This document shows positions 23,945 to 32,395 of a DNA stretch of 64,000 nucleotides, piece by piece. The position numbers and the translations under genes were made by a program. Source of the DNA: Microbacterium sp. TNHR37B (lineage in GTDB: Bacteria > Actinomycetota > Actinomycetes > Actinomycetales > Microbacteriaceae); the NCBI RefSeq assembly GCF_001620065.1, contig NZ_LQGV01000004.1, positions 248,001-312,000 of the forward strand, written 5' to 3'. Positions within the stretch are counted from its first letter, which is position 1, and every line of letters begins with the position of its first letter. Under the pieces are notes generated by a model, which saw only the letters and a program-made list of their open reading frames with translations, ran no database searches and was not told the DNA's origin.

Positions 23945-24660
23945 GCGCGGTGCTGCAGCTGATCGGTGTGACCCAGCAGTACGGCGAGGGTGTCACGAGC
24001 GTCTCCGCCCTGTCGGGCGTCGATCTGTCGGTCGAGAAGGGCGAGCTCGTCGCCATCATGGGAGCTTCCGGATCGGGCAAGTCGACCCTGCTCTCCATCG
24101 CGGGCGGTCTGCAGCGGCCGACGACGGGCGAGGTGGTCGTGGAAGGCACCTACCTCTCCACCGCCACGCCGCGCCAGCTCGCCCAGCTCCGCCGCCGCTC
24201 CCTGGGCTTCGTGTTCCAGGACTTCAATCTCATCCCGACCCTCACGGCGCTCGAGAACGTGACGTTGCCCCTGGAGCTCGACGGCTTCCGAGCCCGGGTG
24301 GCGCGCCGTGCGGGTCGGGATGCGCTCTCCTCGGTGGGGCTCGACGCCAAGTTCGACTCCTATCCGGACGACCTTTCCGGCGGTCAGCAGCAGCGCGTCG
24401 CGATCGCCCGAGCAGTCGTCGGCGGACGCCGGCTCATCCTCGCCGACGAACCGACCGGGGCACTGGACTCCGTCACCGGTGAGTCGGTCATGAAGATGCT
24501 CCGCTCGCGTGTGGATCAGGGCGCGGCGGGGATCCTCGTCACGCACGAGGCCCGTCACGCGGCGTGGGCCGATCGGATCGTGTTCCTCCGAGACGGGCGC
24601 ATCATCGACGAGTCGCAGCGCTCCGACGCCGACGCCCTCCTCGCCGGCACTCCGCGATGA
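23941..24660 (+). CDS. ABC transporter ATP-binding protein (MacB/LolD type)
   Basis: The 239-residue ATPase shows Walker [10 protein letters not shown] (about 37-45), the Q-loop in [16 protein letters not shown], signature [15 protein letters not shown], Walker [12 protein letters not shown] and switch His in [10 protein letters not shown]. The [16 protein letters not shown] segment is characteristic of ATPases that pair with FtsX-like permeases. It is coupled to the PadR gene upstream and to the first giant permease downstream by four-base overlaps. Together they form a mechanotransmission-type exporter or resistance module, as in bacitracin-type peptide resistance systems. Confidence 0.92.
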   Translation: MSAVLQLIGVTQQYGEGVTSVSALSGVDLSVEKGELVAIMGASGSGKSTLLSIAGGLQRPTTGEVVVEGTYLSTATPRQLAQLRRRSLGFVFQDFNLIPTLTALENVTLPLELDGFRARVARRAGRDALSSVGLDAKFDSYPDDLSGGQQQRVAIARAVVGGRRLILADEPTGALDSVTGESVMKMLRSRVDQGAAGILVTHEARHAAWADRIVFLRDGRIIDESQRSDADALLAGTPR

Positions 24661-27464
24661 GCGGGACCACCTCGCGCGGCGCGCGCTGGCGCGTCGCGGT
24701 GCGGCTGGCGTCCCGGCAGGTCCGTCGCACGTGGGTGTCGAGCCTGCTGATCGTCTCGCTCGTGGTGCTCCCCATCGCGGGGCTCTCGGGGGCGGCCGTG
24801 CTCGTGGCCAGCACGATGGCGACCCCCGCCGAGCGGGCGACGGTGGAGCTGGGGGCCGCGCAGGCGTGGGTGAGGCCGGCGGGCGTGCCGGACTCCGACT
24901 TCTGGCAATCGCCGTCCGAGCCCGAGTGGAACGGCTACGGCGGACAGGCCGAAGGATCGGTGCCGCAGCCGCCCGGCGAGATCCCGGCCGATCCGCTCGC
25001 CGCGCTTCCGGCGGGCACCCGCACGATCCCGGTCTCCTCCGGTCAGGTGCGGATGACGACCGTGGCGGGCGCCACGATGGTCGACGGGTGGGCCGGTGAC
25101 GTGACCGACCCGATCCTGGAGGGCCGGTTCACGCTCGTCTCCGGACGGGCGCCCGAGAACGACCGCGAGGTCGTCGTGACCGCCGCGACGCTCGAGCGGG
25201 CCGGCACGCGCGTCGGGGGCCGGATCTCGCTCGACGATGCGGAGTACACCGTCTCCGGCATCATCGATATCGCCGTCGCGGCTGATGCGCAGCCCGTCGT
25301 CGTGTTCGCCGACGCCGCGCGCTTCCCCGAGAACGCCAAGTGGTACCTGCCAGACCTCGCCCTGTCGTGGGCCGACGTGCAGAAGCTGAATGAGGCGGGG
25401 ATCGTCGCCTTCTCGCGTGAGGTCGTCCTCGACCCGCCTCCGTTCCAGGTGGACGGGTGGGGCACGATGGACCCGGCGCAGCGCGACCTGCAGGTGTGGT
25501 TCTCGATCACGGGAGTGATGGCAGCCGCTGCCGCGGCGGCCGGGTACATGGTCGTCATGCTCGCGGGGGCGGCGTTCGCGGTGAGTGCGCGTCGCCAGCA
25601 GCGCGCGCTGGCGATCGCCGCGAGCGTCGGCGCCGACGCGCGAGACCTCGGGAGGGTCGTGCGCCTGCAGGGCACGGTGCTGGGAGCCGTGGGCGGGCTG
25701 ATCGGGGTGGTTCTGGGCGTCGGCGGGGCCGCCGCCCTCATGGGGGTGATCGGCAACGGCTCCGCGACGATGTTCTGGGGCTTCCACGTGCCGTGGTGGT
25801 TGCTGGGGGGCGTGCTGGTGTTCGCGGTGATCGTGGGGACGGTCTCAGCGCTCGCTCCGGCTCGCGAGGTGGCCCGCTCCGACGCGATCCGGGCCCTGCG
25901 CGGGGCGCGCCGCCCGCAGAAGCTGACGGCGGCGCGCCCGCTGTGGGGATCGCTCATGATCGTGGTGGGGATCGGGATCACGATCGTCTCGGGCCTCTCG
26001 GCGGCGGCGATGACCTTCAATGACGGCGTGGCCTACGACTCGCCGCTGCGGTGGCTCCCTATCGCCGGCATCATCGGCGGCCCGATCCTCGCGCAGCTCG
26101 GATTCGTGCTGTCCGGACGGTGGCTCCTGTGGCTGACCTCGCGCGGGCTGTCGCGACTCGGGCTGGCCGCACGCCTCGCCACGCGGGACGCGGTGGCCAA
26201 CGGTGCACGTACCGTTCCGGCGTTCGCCTCGATCGGGGCGACGGTGTTCGTCGGTGTCTTCGCCGTGAGCATGGTGGCCGTCACCATGGCGCAGTCCGCG
26301 CGCACGTACAGCTACAACGCCCCCGTGGGCACCGCGATCGGCACCCTCTATTCCCCCGGCCCCGAGCCTCTCACCGTCGCCCAGGCCACCGAAGCGGCGC
26401 GCGCGACGGCGGAGATGTTCGCGGAGGTCGGTGCGTCGGAGTCGGCGGTGGCCTGGCGCCAGAGCACCTTCGACTCGAATCCGGAAGCGGAGATCCCCGA
26501 CGATCAGATGCGCGCGGTCGCCCTGATGCCGGAGCGGCACCTCCTGGATCCCGAGAGCCCGCAGGGATTCTCGTGGCAGAGCGAGCTGCAGGACCCGCGG
26601 AACAACCTCACGGTTCTGGATGCCGACGACCTTCCCGCCGTGATGGGCCTCACGCTCACCGCGAGTCAACGCGCCGCCTATGAGGGGGGAGCCGCTCTGG
26701 TGGCGGCGTCCGACCTCGTCACCGGCGGCACGATCGAGGTCTCGGCCTGGACCGAGCGGCAATGGCAGGACGGGAACGCGCCGAGCAACATCTTCCGGCC
26801 GTGGCCGGGGCAGGAGCCGGCCCCGGCGGAGTGGTCGACCACGATCGAGGCGCTGACGGTCGATGCGCCGCACCAGCCGGTCGCCGTGGCCATCTCGCCG
26901 CGGACCGCGGAGGGGCTGGGGATCCAGAGCCAGCCCGCCGTCGTGTACGGCGCTTTTGCCGCCCCTCCCACGACCGACCAGCGCGACCGTCTCATGGCCC
27001 TCGGCGAGGCCCTGCGCACCGACGACGCCGCGGCGTCGGTCTGGATCGAGTCCGGCCCGCCGGAAGCGGCCGTGTGGATCGTCCCCCTCCTGATCGCGAT
27101 GGCCGTCCTCGTGGTCGGGGCCAGCGCCGTCGCGCTCGGGCTCGCCCGCTTCGAGCGGAGGCCGGACGATGCGACCCTGTCGGCCGTCGGCGGAACCGCG
27201 GCCCTCCGTCGGCGGATCGCGTTCTGGCAGGGCCTCGTGATCGTCGGCTTCGGCACGGTGGCGGGAGCTGCCGCGGGAGTGCTTCCGCCCATCGGCTTCA
27301 TCCTGCAGTCTCAGGCCCAGGTGGGGCGCGAGCTGCTGGTGGCCGATATTCCCTGGGTGCTGCTCCTCGTCCTCGTGGCAGGACTCTCACTCGCGGTCGC
27401 CGCGGTCAACTGGCTCGTGCCGCCGCGTCGACCCGAGCTCACGCGCCGGACGGCCATCGCGTGA
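24657..27464 (+). CDS. FtsX-like ABC permease, large (first of a pair)
   Basis: The 935-residue membrane protein has one N-terminal membrane span (VSSLLIVSLVVLPIAGLSGAA), a large extracytoplasmic domain, and two FtsX blocks: one at about 280-400 (AAAAAGYMVVMLAGAAFAVSARRQQRALAIAAS...) and one near the C terminus (about 800-935). It ends VPPRRPELTRRTAIA. The ATG at 24657 overlaps the ATPase stop (ATGA); the longer frame upstream is a shadow. The size and two FtsX blocks suggest about ten spans. The extracytoplasmic part is rich in Trp and Pro and may bind a peptide or lipid. Substrate unknown. Confidence 0.88.
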   Translation: MSGTTSRGARWRVAVRLASRQVRRTWVSSLLIVSLVVLPIAGLSGAAVLVASTMATPAERATVELGAAQAWVRPAGVPDSDFWQSPSEPEWNGYGGQAEGSVPQPPGEIPADPLAALPAGTRTIPVSSGQVRMTTVAGATMVDGWAGDVTDPILEGRFTLVSGRAPENDREVVVTAATLERAGTRVGGRISLDDAEYTVSGIIDIAVAADAQPVVVFADAARFPENAKWYLPDLALSWADVQKLNEAGIVAFSREVVLDPPPFQVDGWGTMDPAQRDLQVWFSITGVMAAAAAAAGYMVVMLAGAAFAVSARRQQRALAIAASVGADARDLGRVVRLQGTVLGAVGGLIGVVLGVGGAAALMGVIGNGSATMFWGFHVPWWLLGGVLVFAVIVGTVSALAPAREVARSDAIRALRGARRPQKLTAARPLWGSLMIVVGIGITIVSGLSAAAMTFNDGVAYDSPLRWLPIAGIIGGPILAQLGFVLSGRWLLWLTSRGLSRLGLAARLATRDAVANGARTVPAFASIGATVFVGVFAVSMVAVTMAQSARTYSYNAPVGTAIGTLYSPGPEPLTVAQATEAARATAEMFAEVGASESAVAWRQSTFDSNPEAEIPDDQMRAVALMPERHLLDPESPQGFSWQSELQDPRNNLTVLDADDLPAVMGLTLTASQRAAYEGGAALVAASDLVTGGTIEVSAWTERQWQDGNAPSNIFRPWPGQEPAPAEWSTTIEALTVDAPHQPVAVAISPRTAEGLGIQSQPAVVYGAFAAPPTTDQRDRLMALGEALRTDDAAASVWIESGPPEAAVWIVPLLIAMAVLVVGASAVALGLARFERRPDDATLSAVGGTAALRRRIAFWQGLVIVGFGTVAGAAAGVLPPIGFILQSQAQVGRELLVADIPWVLLLVLVAGLSLAVAAVNWLVPPRRPELTRRTAIA

Positions 27465-30295
27465 ATGCCCCCGGCGACGAGGGCTCGCGTTCCCCGGTCG
27501 CGCGCCTGATCGCGAGCCTGCGGTTGGCCGGGCGGCAGACGCTCCACGGCTGGAGCTCCAGCCTCCTCGTCCTGACGCTCATCGTCCTGCCGATGGCGGT
27601 GGTGACCGCGGCTCTCGTCTACGTCGACGGACGCCAGCCGACCACCGCGGAGCGCATCGAAGCCCAGCTCGGGCGCGCGCAGGCATGGCTGGCGATCGTG
27701 AACGGTCCCGATCCCTCGCTCCGGCAGTACTTCGATCAGCCCGAGTGGTGGCAGATCGACCGATCGGACGACGGGCAGCCCGTCCACGAGCCGCGGCCCC
27801 CGGTCGACGATCCGGTCCGCCTCCTCACAGACGGTGACTCCGGGCCGGCCGAGGTGATCGAGATCGGCGAGGGAGACGTCACCGCCGAGACGGCAGGAGG
27901 CATTGCGCCGGTGGCGGCGGTCATCGGCGACGCCGGGGCCGAGGCGCTCCGCGGACGATTCGACCTGCACGAGGGCCGCGCGGCGACGGCGCCGACCGAG
28001 GTCGTCGTGTCACCGGGTGCCCTCGAACGACTGGGTGCGTCGGTGGGGGACACCCTGACGCTTCGGGAGCCGGCCGCGCGCTACACGATCGTCGGCGTGC
28101 TGAGTCGCGCCGAAGACCCCGACGCCCGGGAGGTCGTCTTCCTGCCGGGCACCGCGGAGAACCGCGCCCTGCAGAGCGATGCGATGCTCACGCGGTGGTA
28201 CCTGCCGGCCCGGATCATGACGTCAGCCGACGTCGAGACCCTCAATCGGGCGGGCGTCATCGTGTTCGACCGGAGCCTGGTCGCCGACCCCGGAGCGCGG
28301 GCCGCTCCGGGTGGCGCTGAGGCCCTCCCGTGGTCGATCCTGGCCGTGTTGTCGGCCGTCGCGGCGTTCGCGGGCTATCTCATCGTGCTCCTGGCGGGAG
28401 CGGCGTTCTCGGTGAGCGCCAGGAGGCAGGAGCACGCCCTCGCCGTCGCGGCGAGCGTCGGAGCGACGCGCGGCGACGTCTTCCGCATCGTGCTGCTGCA
28501 GGGCACCGTCCTGGGGCTGGCGGGCGGGACGATCGGAGCCGGTGCCGGGATCGGCCTGGGCGTGCTCGCGCTGCACCTGTTCGACGACGGCGCCGCGGCG
28601 AGCTTCTGGGGCGTGCACGTGCCGTGGCCGCTCCTGGCGGCCGTGGTCGCGTTCGCGACGATCGTGGGGACGATCGCCGCAGTCGTCCCCGCCCGCGCCG
28701 CCACGCGCGGGGAGGTTATCGCTGCGCTCCGGGGCTCACGCAAACCGGTGCGCGTGCGCGCCGACCGGCCGCTGTGGGGCACCCTGCTCCTCGTGACCGG
28801 TGTCGCGATCACCGCGATCGCGGGGCTGTGGCTCGCGGCGATCAACGCCGAGAAGTATGTCGATCAGAACGACGCCCGGCGGATCCTCTGCATCTGGGGC
28901 ATCATCCTGGGGCCGCTCCTCCTGCAGGTCGGCGTGATGCTCGCGGGGCACTGGATCATCGCGCAACTGGCGCGCGTGCTGTCCCGGATCGGCCTGGCGT
29001 CGCGGCTTGCCGGGCGCGACGCCGCCGCGCATCCGGGTCGGATCGTGCCCGCCTTCGCCGCGATCGCGGCTTGCGCGTTCCTCGCGTCGGTCTCGCTCGG
29101 CTCGCTTGCCGTGGTCGGTGCGCAGCAGGAGCGAGGCTGGTGGTACGGGGCGCCGGTGGGAACGCTGTCGGTCTACGGGTGGATCGGTGCAGAGCCGGGC
29201 GTCGAGCCGCTCAGTGCCGCTGAGGTCCGGGCGACCGAGGCCCGAGCCCGAGAAGTGGCCGCCGGGACGGATCCCGCCTCGATCGGCACGCTCTGGCTGC
29301 CGCTCGACCCGCGCCTGTACGACGCGAGTGGGAAACTCGTCACCAACAGCGACGCGACGACGGTGCTGCCGCAGGTGCAGCGTTACGTCTCGTGCGACGA
29401 CGTCGTGCAGGGCGAGTGCCTCACGAAGGCCCAGTCGTTCGTTCAGGGAGGCTGGGCGCTCGCCGTCGTCGCCGCCGACGAGATCGACACCGTCGTGGGC
29501 CGGACCCTCACGTCCGCGCAGCGCGAGGCCTACCGGGCGGGGGGAGCGGTGCTCCTGGACCGGTCGTATGCGACACCCGACGACGTCCTCGTCCTGAGCA
29601 CGCTCACGGTCGCCGACGCCGACGGCGCATGGGAGCGCGACGATCTCCGGCCCGCCGCTACCACGCGGGTTCCTGCGCTCGTGCTCGACGACGGCCGGCA
29701 TCGCGAACGAAGCGTGCTGATCTCCCCCGCCGCCGCCGAACGCGCCGGAGTGGTCGTCGACGGCGGCTCCTGGCAGGTGGTGGCCGCTTACGCGGAACCG
29801 CCCGCGATCACGGCGCGCGACGCCGTCTGGCGCGACGCGGCAGCCCTCGACTCCCGCGCCCTCAACGTCTCGGCCCAGTACGAGGACGGACCGCCCGACG
29901 CGGCGCTGTGGCTCGTCCTGGTGGTCGGGGTCACCGCCGTGCTGGTGGTGGCCGCCTCGGCGGTCGCGCTCGGGCTCGCCCGCGTCGAGCGTCGTCCGGA
30001 CGACGCTACCCTGGCCGCGGTCGGGGGATCGTCCGTGCTTCGCCGCGGCATCGCGGGCTGGCAGGCGGTGATCGTCGCGGGCATCGGGATGGTGACGGGT
30101 GTCTCCGCCGGAGTACTCCCCGTCTGGGGCGTGAGCATGGCGTCGGCGACCATGTCGAACCCGCCGCTCTTCTCCGACATGCCCTGGGGATGGCTCGTGG
30201 TTCTGGGCGTCGGGCTTCCCGTGGTGATCGCCGCGGTGTCGTGGATCGTGCCGCCCCGCCGTCCCGAGCTCACCCGCCGGACGGCCATCGCGTGA
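27461..30295 (+). CDS. FtsX-like ABC permease, large (second of a pair)
   Basis: The 944-residue protein is a diverged paralogue of the preceding permease, with the same layout: N-terminal span SSSLLVLTLIVLPMAVVTAALVY, an extracytoplasmic domain, FtsX blocks near 285-410 and at the C terminus, and an identical ending VPPRRPELTRRTAIA. The GTG at 27461 overlaps the upstream stop (GTGA); no in-frame ATG is near. A tandem duplicate, it probably forms a heterodimer with its neighbour and uses the single ATPase. Loops contain a paired-Cys segment (RYVSCDDVVQGECLT) missing from the first copy, possibly a disulfide. Confidence 0.87.
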   Translation: MNAPGDEGSRSPVARLIASLRLAGRQTLHGWSSSLLVLTLIVLPMAVVTAALVYVDGRQPTTAERIEAQLGRAQAWLAIVNGPDPSLRQYFDQPEWWQIDRSDDGQPVHEPRPPVDDPVRLLTDGDSGPAEVIEIGEGDVTAETAGGIAPVAAVIGDAGAEALRGRFDLHEGRAATAPTEVVVSPGALERLGASVGDTLTLREPAARYTIVGVLSRAEDPDAREVVFLPGTAENRALQSDAMLTRWYLPARIMTSADVETLNRAGVIVFDRSLVADPGARAAPGGAEALPWSILAVLSAVAAFAGYLIVLLAGAAFSVSARRQEHALAVAASVGATRGDVFRIVLLQGTVLGLAGGTIGAGAGIGLGVLALHLFDDGAAASFWGVHVPWPLLAAVVAFATIVGTIAAVVPARAATRGEVIAALRGSRKPVRVRADRPLWGTLLLVTGVAITAIAGLWLAAINAEKYVDQNDARRILCIWGIILGPLLLQVGVMLAGHWIIAQLARVLSRIGLASRLAGRDAAAHPGRIVPAFAAIAACAFLASVSLGSLAVVGAQQERGWWYGAPVGTLSVYGWIGAEPGVEPLSAAEVRATEARAREVAAGTDPASIGTLWLPLDPRLYDASGKLVTNSDATTVLPQVQRYVSCDDVVQGECLTKAQSFVQGGWALAVVAADEIDTVVGRTLTSAQREAYRAGGAVLLDRSYATPDDVLVLSTLTVADADGAWERDDLRPAATTRVPALVLDDGRHRERSVLISPAAAERAGVVVDGGSWQVVAAYAEPPAITARDAVWRDAAALDSRALNVSAQYEDGPPDAALWLVLVVGVTAVLVVAASAVALGLARVERRPDDATLAAVGGSSVLRRGIAGWQAVIVAGIGMVTGVSAGVLPVWGVSMASATMSNPPLFSDMPWGWLVVLGVGLPVVIAAVSWIVPPRRPELTRRTAIA

Positions 30296-30350
30296 CGTCG
30301 GCGCGACGAGGGCGCGGTCGTCGTCGCGGCGGAGGGCGTAGCGTCGAGGC

Positions 30351-31193
30351 ATGACCGCCCTCCTCGTCACTCCGGAAGAACTGGCTCGCGAGCTCGACGG
30401 CGACCGCCGTCCCGTTGTCCTCGACGTGCGCTGGCGCCTGGACGCCCCCGACGGCCGCGCCGCCTACGAGGACGGGCACATCCCGTCGGCGCTGTACGTG
30501 AGTCTCGACGACGACCTCGCCGCCCACGGGCTGCCCACCGACGGGCGCCACCCACTGCCGGATGCCGACGTCTTCGCGGACACGGTGCGGGGCTGGGGCA
30601 TCGATGACGGCGACACCGTGGTGGTCTACGACGACTGGATGTCCTACGGCGCGGCGCGAGCCTGGTGGATGCTCCGGGATGCGGGCATCGACGCGCGCGT
30701 GCTCGACGGGGGATTGGCGGCGTGGCGCGCGGCGGGGCTGAGTCTCGAGTCCGGCCCGGGCCAAGTGCCGGCGCGAGGCACGGCGACGCTCCGCCCGGGC
30801 CAGCTGCCGCAGTTGTCGATGGACGACGCGGCCGCCCAGCCCGGCCGCGGGCTGCTCCTGGATGTGCGCGCGCCCGAGCGGTACCGCGGTGAGGTCGAGC
30901 CGATGGATCCGCGGGCCGGCCACATCCCGGGAGCCCTCAACGCTCCGACCGCCGACAGCATCGGTCCGGATGGCCGCTTGCGGGGTGCGGCCGAGCTGCG
31001 CGAGACCTTCGCTGGGCTCGTCGAGGCCCGCGGTGCCGACCCGTCGCAGCCGATCGGGGTGTACTGCGGATCGGGTGTCTCAGCATCCCACGCCGCCCTC
31101 GCGCTCACCGTCGCCGGATTCACCCCCGCGCTGTACGCCGGCTCGTGGAGCCAGTGGTCGAATCATCCCGACCGCCCCCTCGCCACCTCCTGA
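30351..31193 (+). CDS. sseA: rhodanese-type sulfurtransferase (thiosulfate/3-mercaptopyruvate)
   Basis: The 280-residue protein has two rhodanese domains. The N-terminal inactive one spans about 5-125 (VVLDVRWRLDAPDGRAAYEDGHIPSALYV) and the C-terminal catalytic one about 150-275, with Cys239 in the active loop VYCGSGVSA. The CGSGV loop favours 3-mercaptopyruvate sulfurtransferase over thiosulfate sulfurtransferase (CRxGxR), so the name is moderately supported. A TAGCGT hexamer at 30339-30344 ends six bases before the ATG, the spacing of a leaderless promoter. It follows the ABC permease by 55 bases and is probably transcribed separately. Confidence 0.87.
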   Translation: MTALLVTPEELARELDGDRRPVVLDVRWRLDAPDGRAAYEDGHIPSALYVSLDDDLAAHGLPTDGRHPLPDADVFADTVRGWGIDDGDTVVVYDDWMSYGAARAWWMLRDAGIDARVLDGGLAAWRAAGLSLESGPGQVPARGTATLRPGQLPQLSMDDAAAQPGRGLLLDVRAPERYRGEVEPMDPRAGHIPGALNAPTADSIGPDGRLRGAAELRETFAGLVEARGADPSQPIGVYCGSGVSASHAALALTVAGFTPALYAGSWSQWSNHPDRPLATS

Positions 31194-31234
31194 CTCCCTC
31201 CTCCCTCCTCCCTCCCCTCCCTCCTCTTCTCTGG

Positions 31235-31295
31235 GCTCAGGTGGCGCAACACGCGGGAACCTCGCGCGCATAGCGGCGTGTTGCGCCACCTGAGC
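31235..31295. repeat. 20-bp palindrome element B (GCTCAGGTGGCGCAACACGC)
   Basis: Perfect 20-bp inverted arms GCTCAGGTGGCGCAACACGC (31235-31254) and its reverse complement (31276-31295) flank a 21-base loop. It is preceded by a CT-only tract (about 31194-31230) that starts at the sulfurtransferase stop. It lies upstream of a same-strand gene with no U-run after the stem, so a simple terminator does not fully explain it. The arm core recurs at 38.7 and 48.4 kb. Confidence 0.75.
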
Positions 31296-31341
31296 GGGAT
31301 ACGGCAGGGCGACAGTGACGGGGCGGGGGCAGACTGGAGGG

Positions 31342-32376
31342 ATGAGAGCCGCGTACATGTACGGACCCGGGGACGTCCGGGTGATCGAGGTCCCCGACCC
31401 CGCGATCGAGGAGCCCACCGACGCCCTGCTGCGGACGGTCGTGGCCTGCGTGTGCGGCAGCGACCTGCATCCGTACCACTCCCTGCGACCCACCGAGACC
31501 GGTCAGTCGATGGGGCACGAGATGGTCGCGGTCGTCGAAGAGGTGGGGGCGGACGTGGCGACGGTCGCCCCGGGCGACGTCGTGATCGTGCCCTTCGTGT
31601 GGTCGTGCGGCGTGTGCGACTTCTGCCGGTCGGGCCTGCAGACCTCGTGCCGGATCGGCGGTCTCGGCGGTCCCCAGCACACCGGCGGCGCGCAGGCCGA
31701 GTACCGTCGCGCGCCGCTGGCCGACGGAACTCTCGTGCGCGTCGACGTCACCGAAGACGACGAGCGCATGCCGGGCCTCCTCACCCTCAGCGACGTCTAC
31801 GGCACCGGCTGGCACGCCGCCGTCACCGGCGGGGTCTCCGCGGAGACCACCGTCACCGTCATCGGCGACGGCGCCGTGGGGCTCCTCGCGGTGCTCTCCG
31901 CGCGACAGCTCGGGGCCGAGCGCATCATCCTCATGGGCCGGCACGAGGCGCGCACCGACCTCGGCCGTCGCTACGGCGCGACCGACGTCGTCGCCGAGCG
32001 CGGCGAGGAGGGCGTGGACGCCGTACGGTCGCTGACCGGCGGCGACGGCACCCACGTCGTCATCGACGCGGTGGGTCACCTCCCCGCGTTCGAGCAGGCG
32101 ATGGGCGTCGTGCGCGACGGAGGCCGGGTGAGCCGCGTCGGCGTTCCGCAGTACCGCACGGGTCCGATCGGTCGGGAGCAGTTCGTCCGCAACGTCACCG
32201 TCACCGGCGGCGTCGCGCCCGTCCGTGCCTGGACCGACCGGCTCCTCCCGGGCGTACTCGACGGCTCGGTGGACCCGGGTGCCGTCTTCGACACCGAGCT
32301 TCCGCTGTCCGAGGCCGCAGAGGGCTACCGGCTCATGGACGCGCGGGAGTCGCTGAAGGTGCTCCTGCGGCCCTGA
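31342..32376 (+). CDS. zinc-dependent alcohol dehydrogenase (MDR family)
   Basis: The 344-residue protein is a medium-chain dehydrogenase. Catalytic Zn ligands are Cys38 in VVACVCGSDLH and His59-Glu60 in GHE; structural Zn ligands are Cys89, Cys92, Cys95 and Cys103 (CGVCDFCRSGLQTSC). The nucleotide-binding loop is VIGDGAVGLLAV near 173-184. It oxidises an alcohol or reduces an aldehyde with NAD(P). The ATG at 31342 starts the conserved region; the purine run GGAGGG directly abuts it, and CAGACT six bases upstream could be the -10 element of a leaderless transcript. It is convergent with the GH127 gene. Substrate not determined. Confidence 0.88.
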   Translation: MRAAYMYGPGDVRVIEVPDPAIEEPTDALLRTVVACVCGSDLHPYHSLRPTETGQSMGHEMVAVVEEVGADVATVAPGDVVIVPFVWSCGVCDFCRSGLQTSCRIGGLGGPQHTGGAQAEYRRAPLADGTLVRVDVTEDDERMPGLLTLSDVYGTGWHAAVTGGVSAETTVTVIGDGAVGLLAVLSARQLGAERIILMGRHEARTDLGRRYGATDVVAERGEEGVDAVRSLTGGDGTHVVIDAVGHLPAFEQAMGVVRDGGRVSRVGVPQYRTGPIGREQFVRNVTVTGGVAPVRAWTDRLLPGVLDGSVDPGAVFDTELPLSEAAEGYRLMDARESLKVLLRP

Positions 32377-32395
32377 GGAAGCCCGCGCGATCCGT

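Noticed and set aside
31235..31295. Palindrome B as an insertion-sequence end pair
   Set aside because: Only 21 bases lie between the arms, no transposase is present, and no target-site duplication is seen. It was kept only as a repeat or hairpin element.
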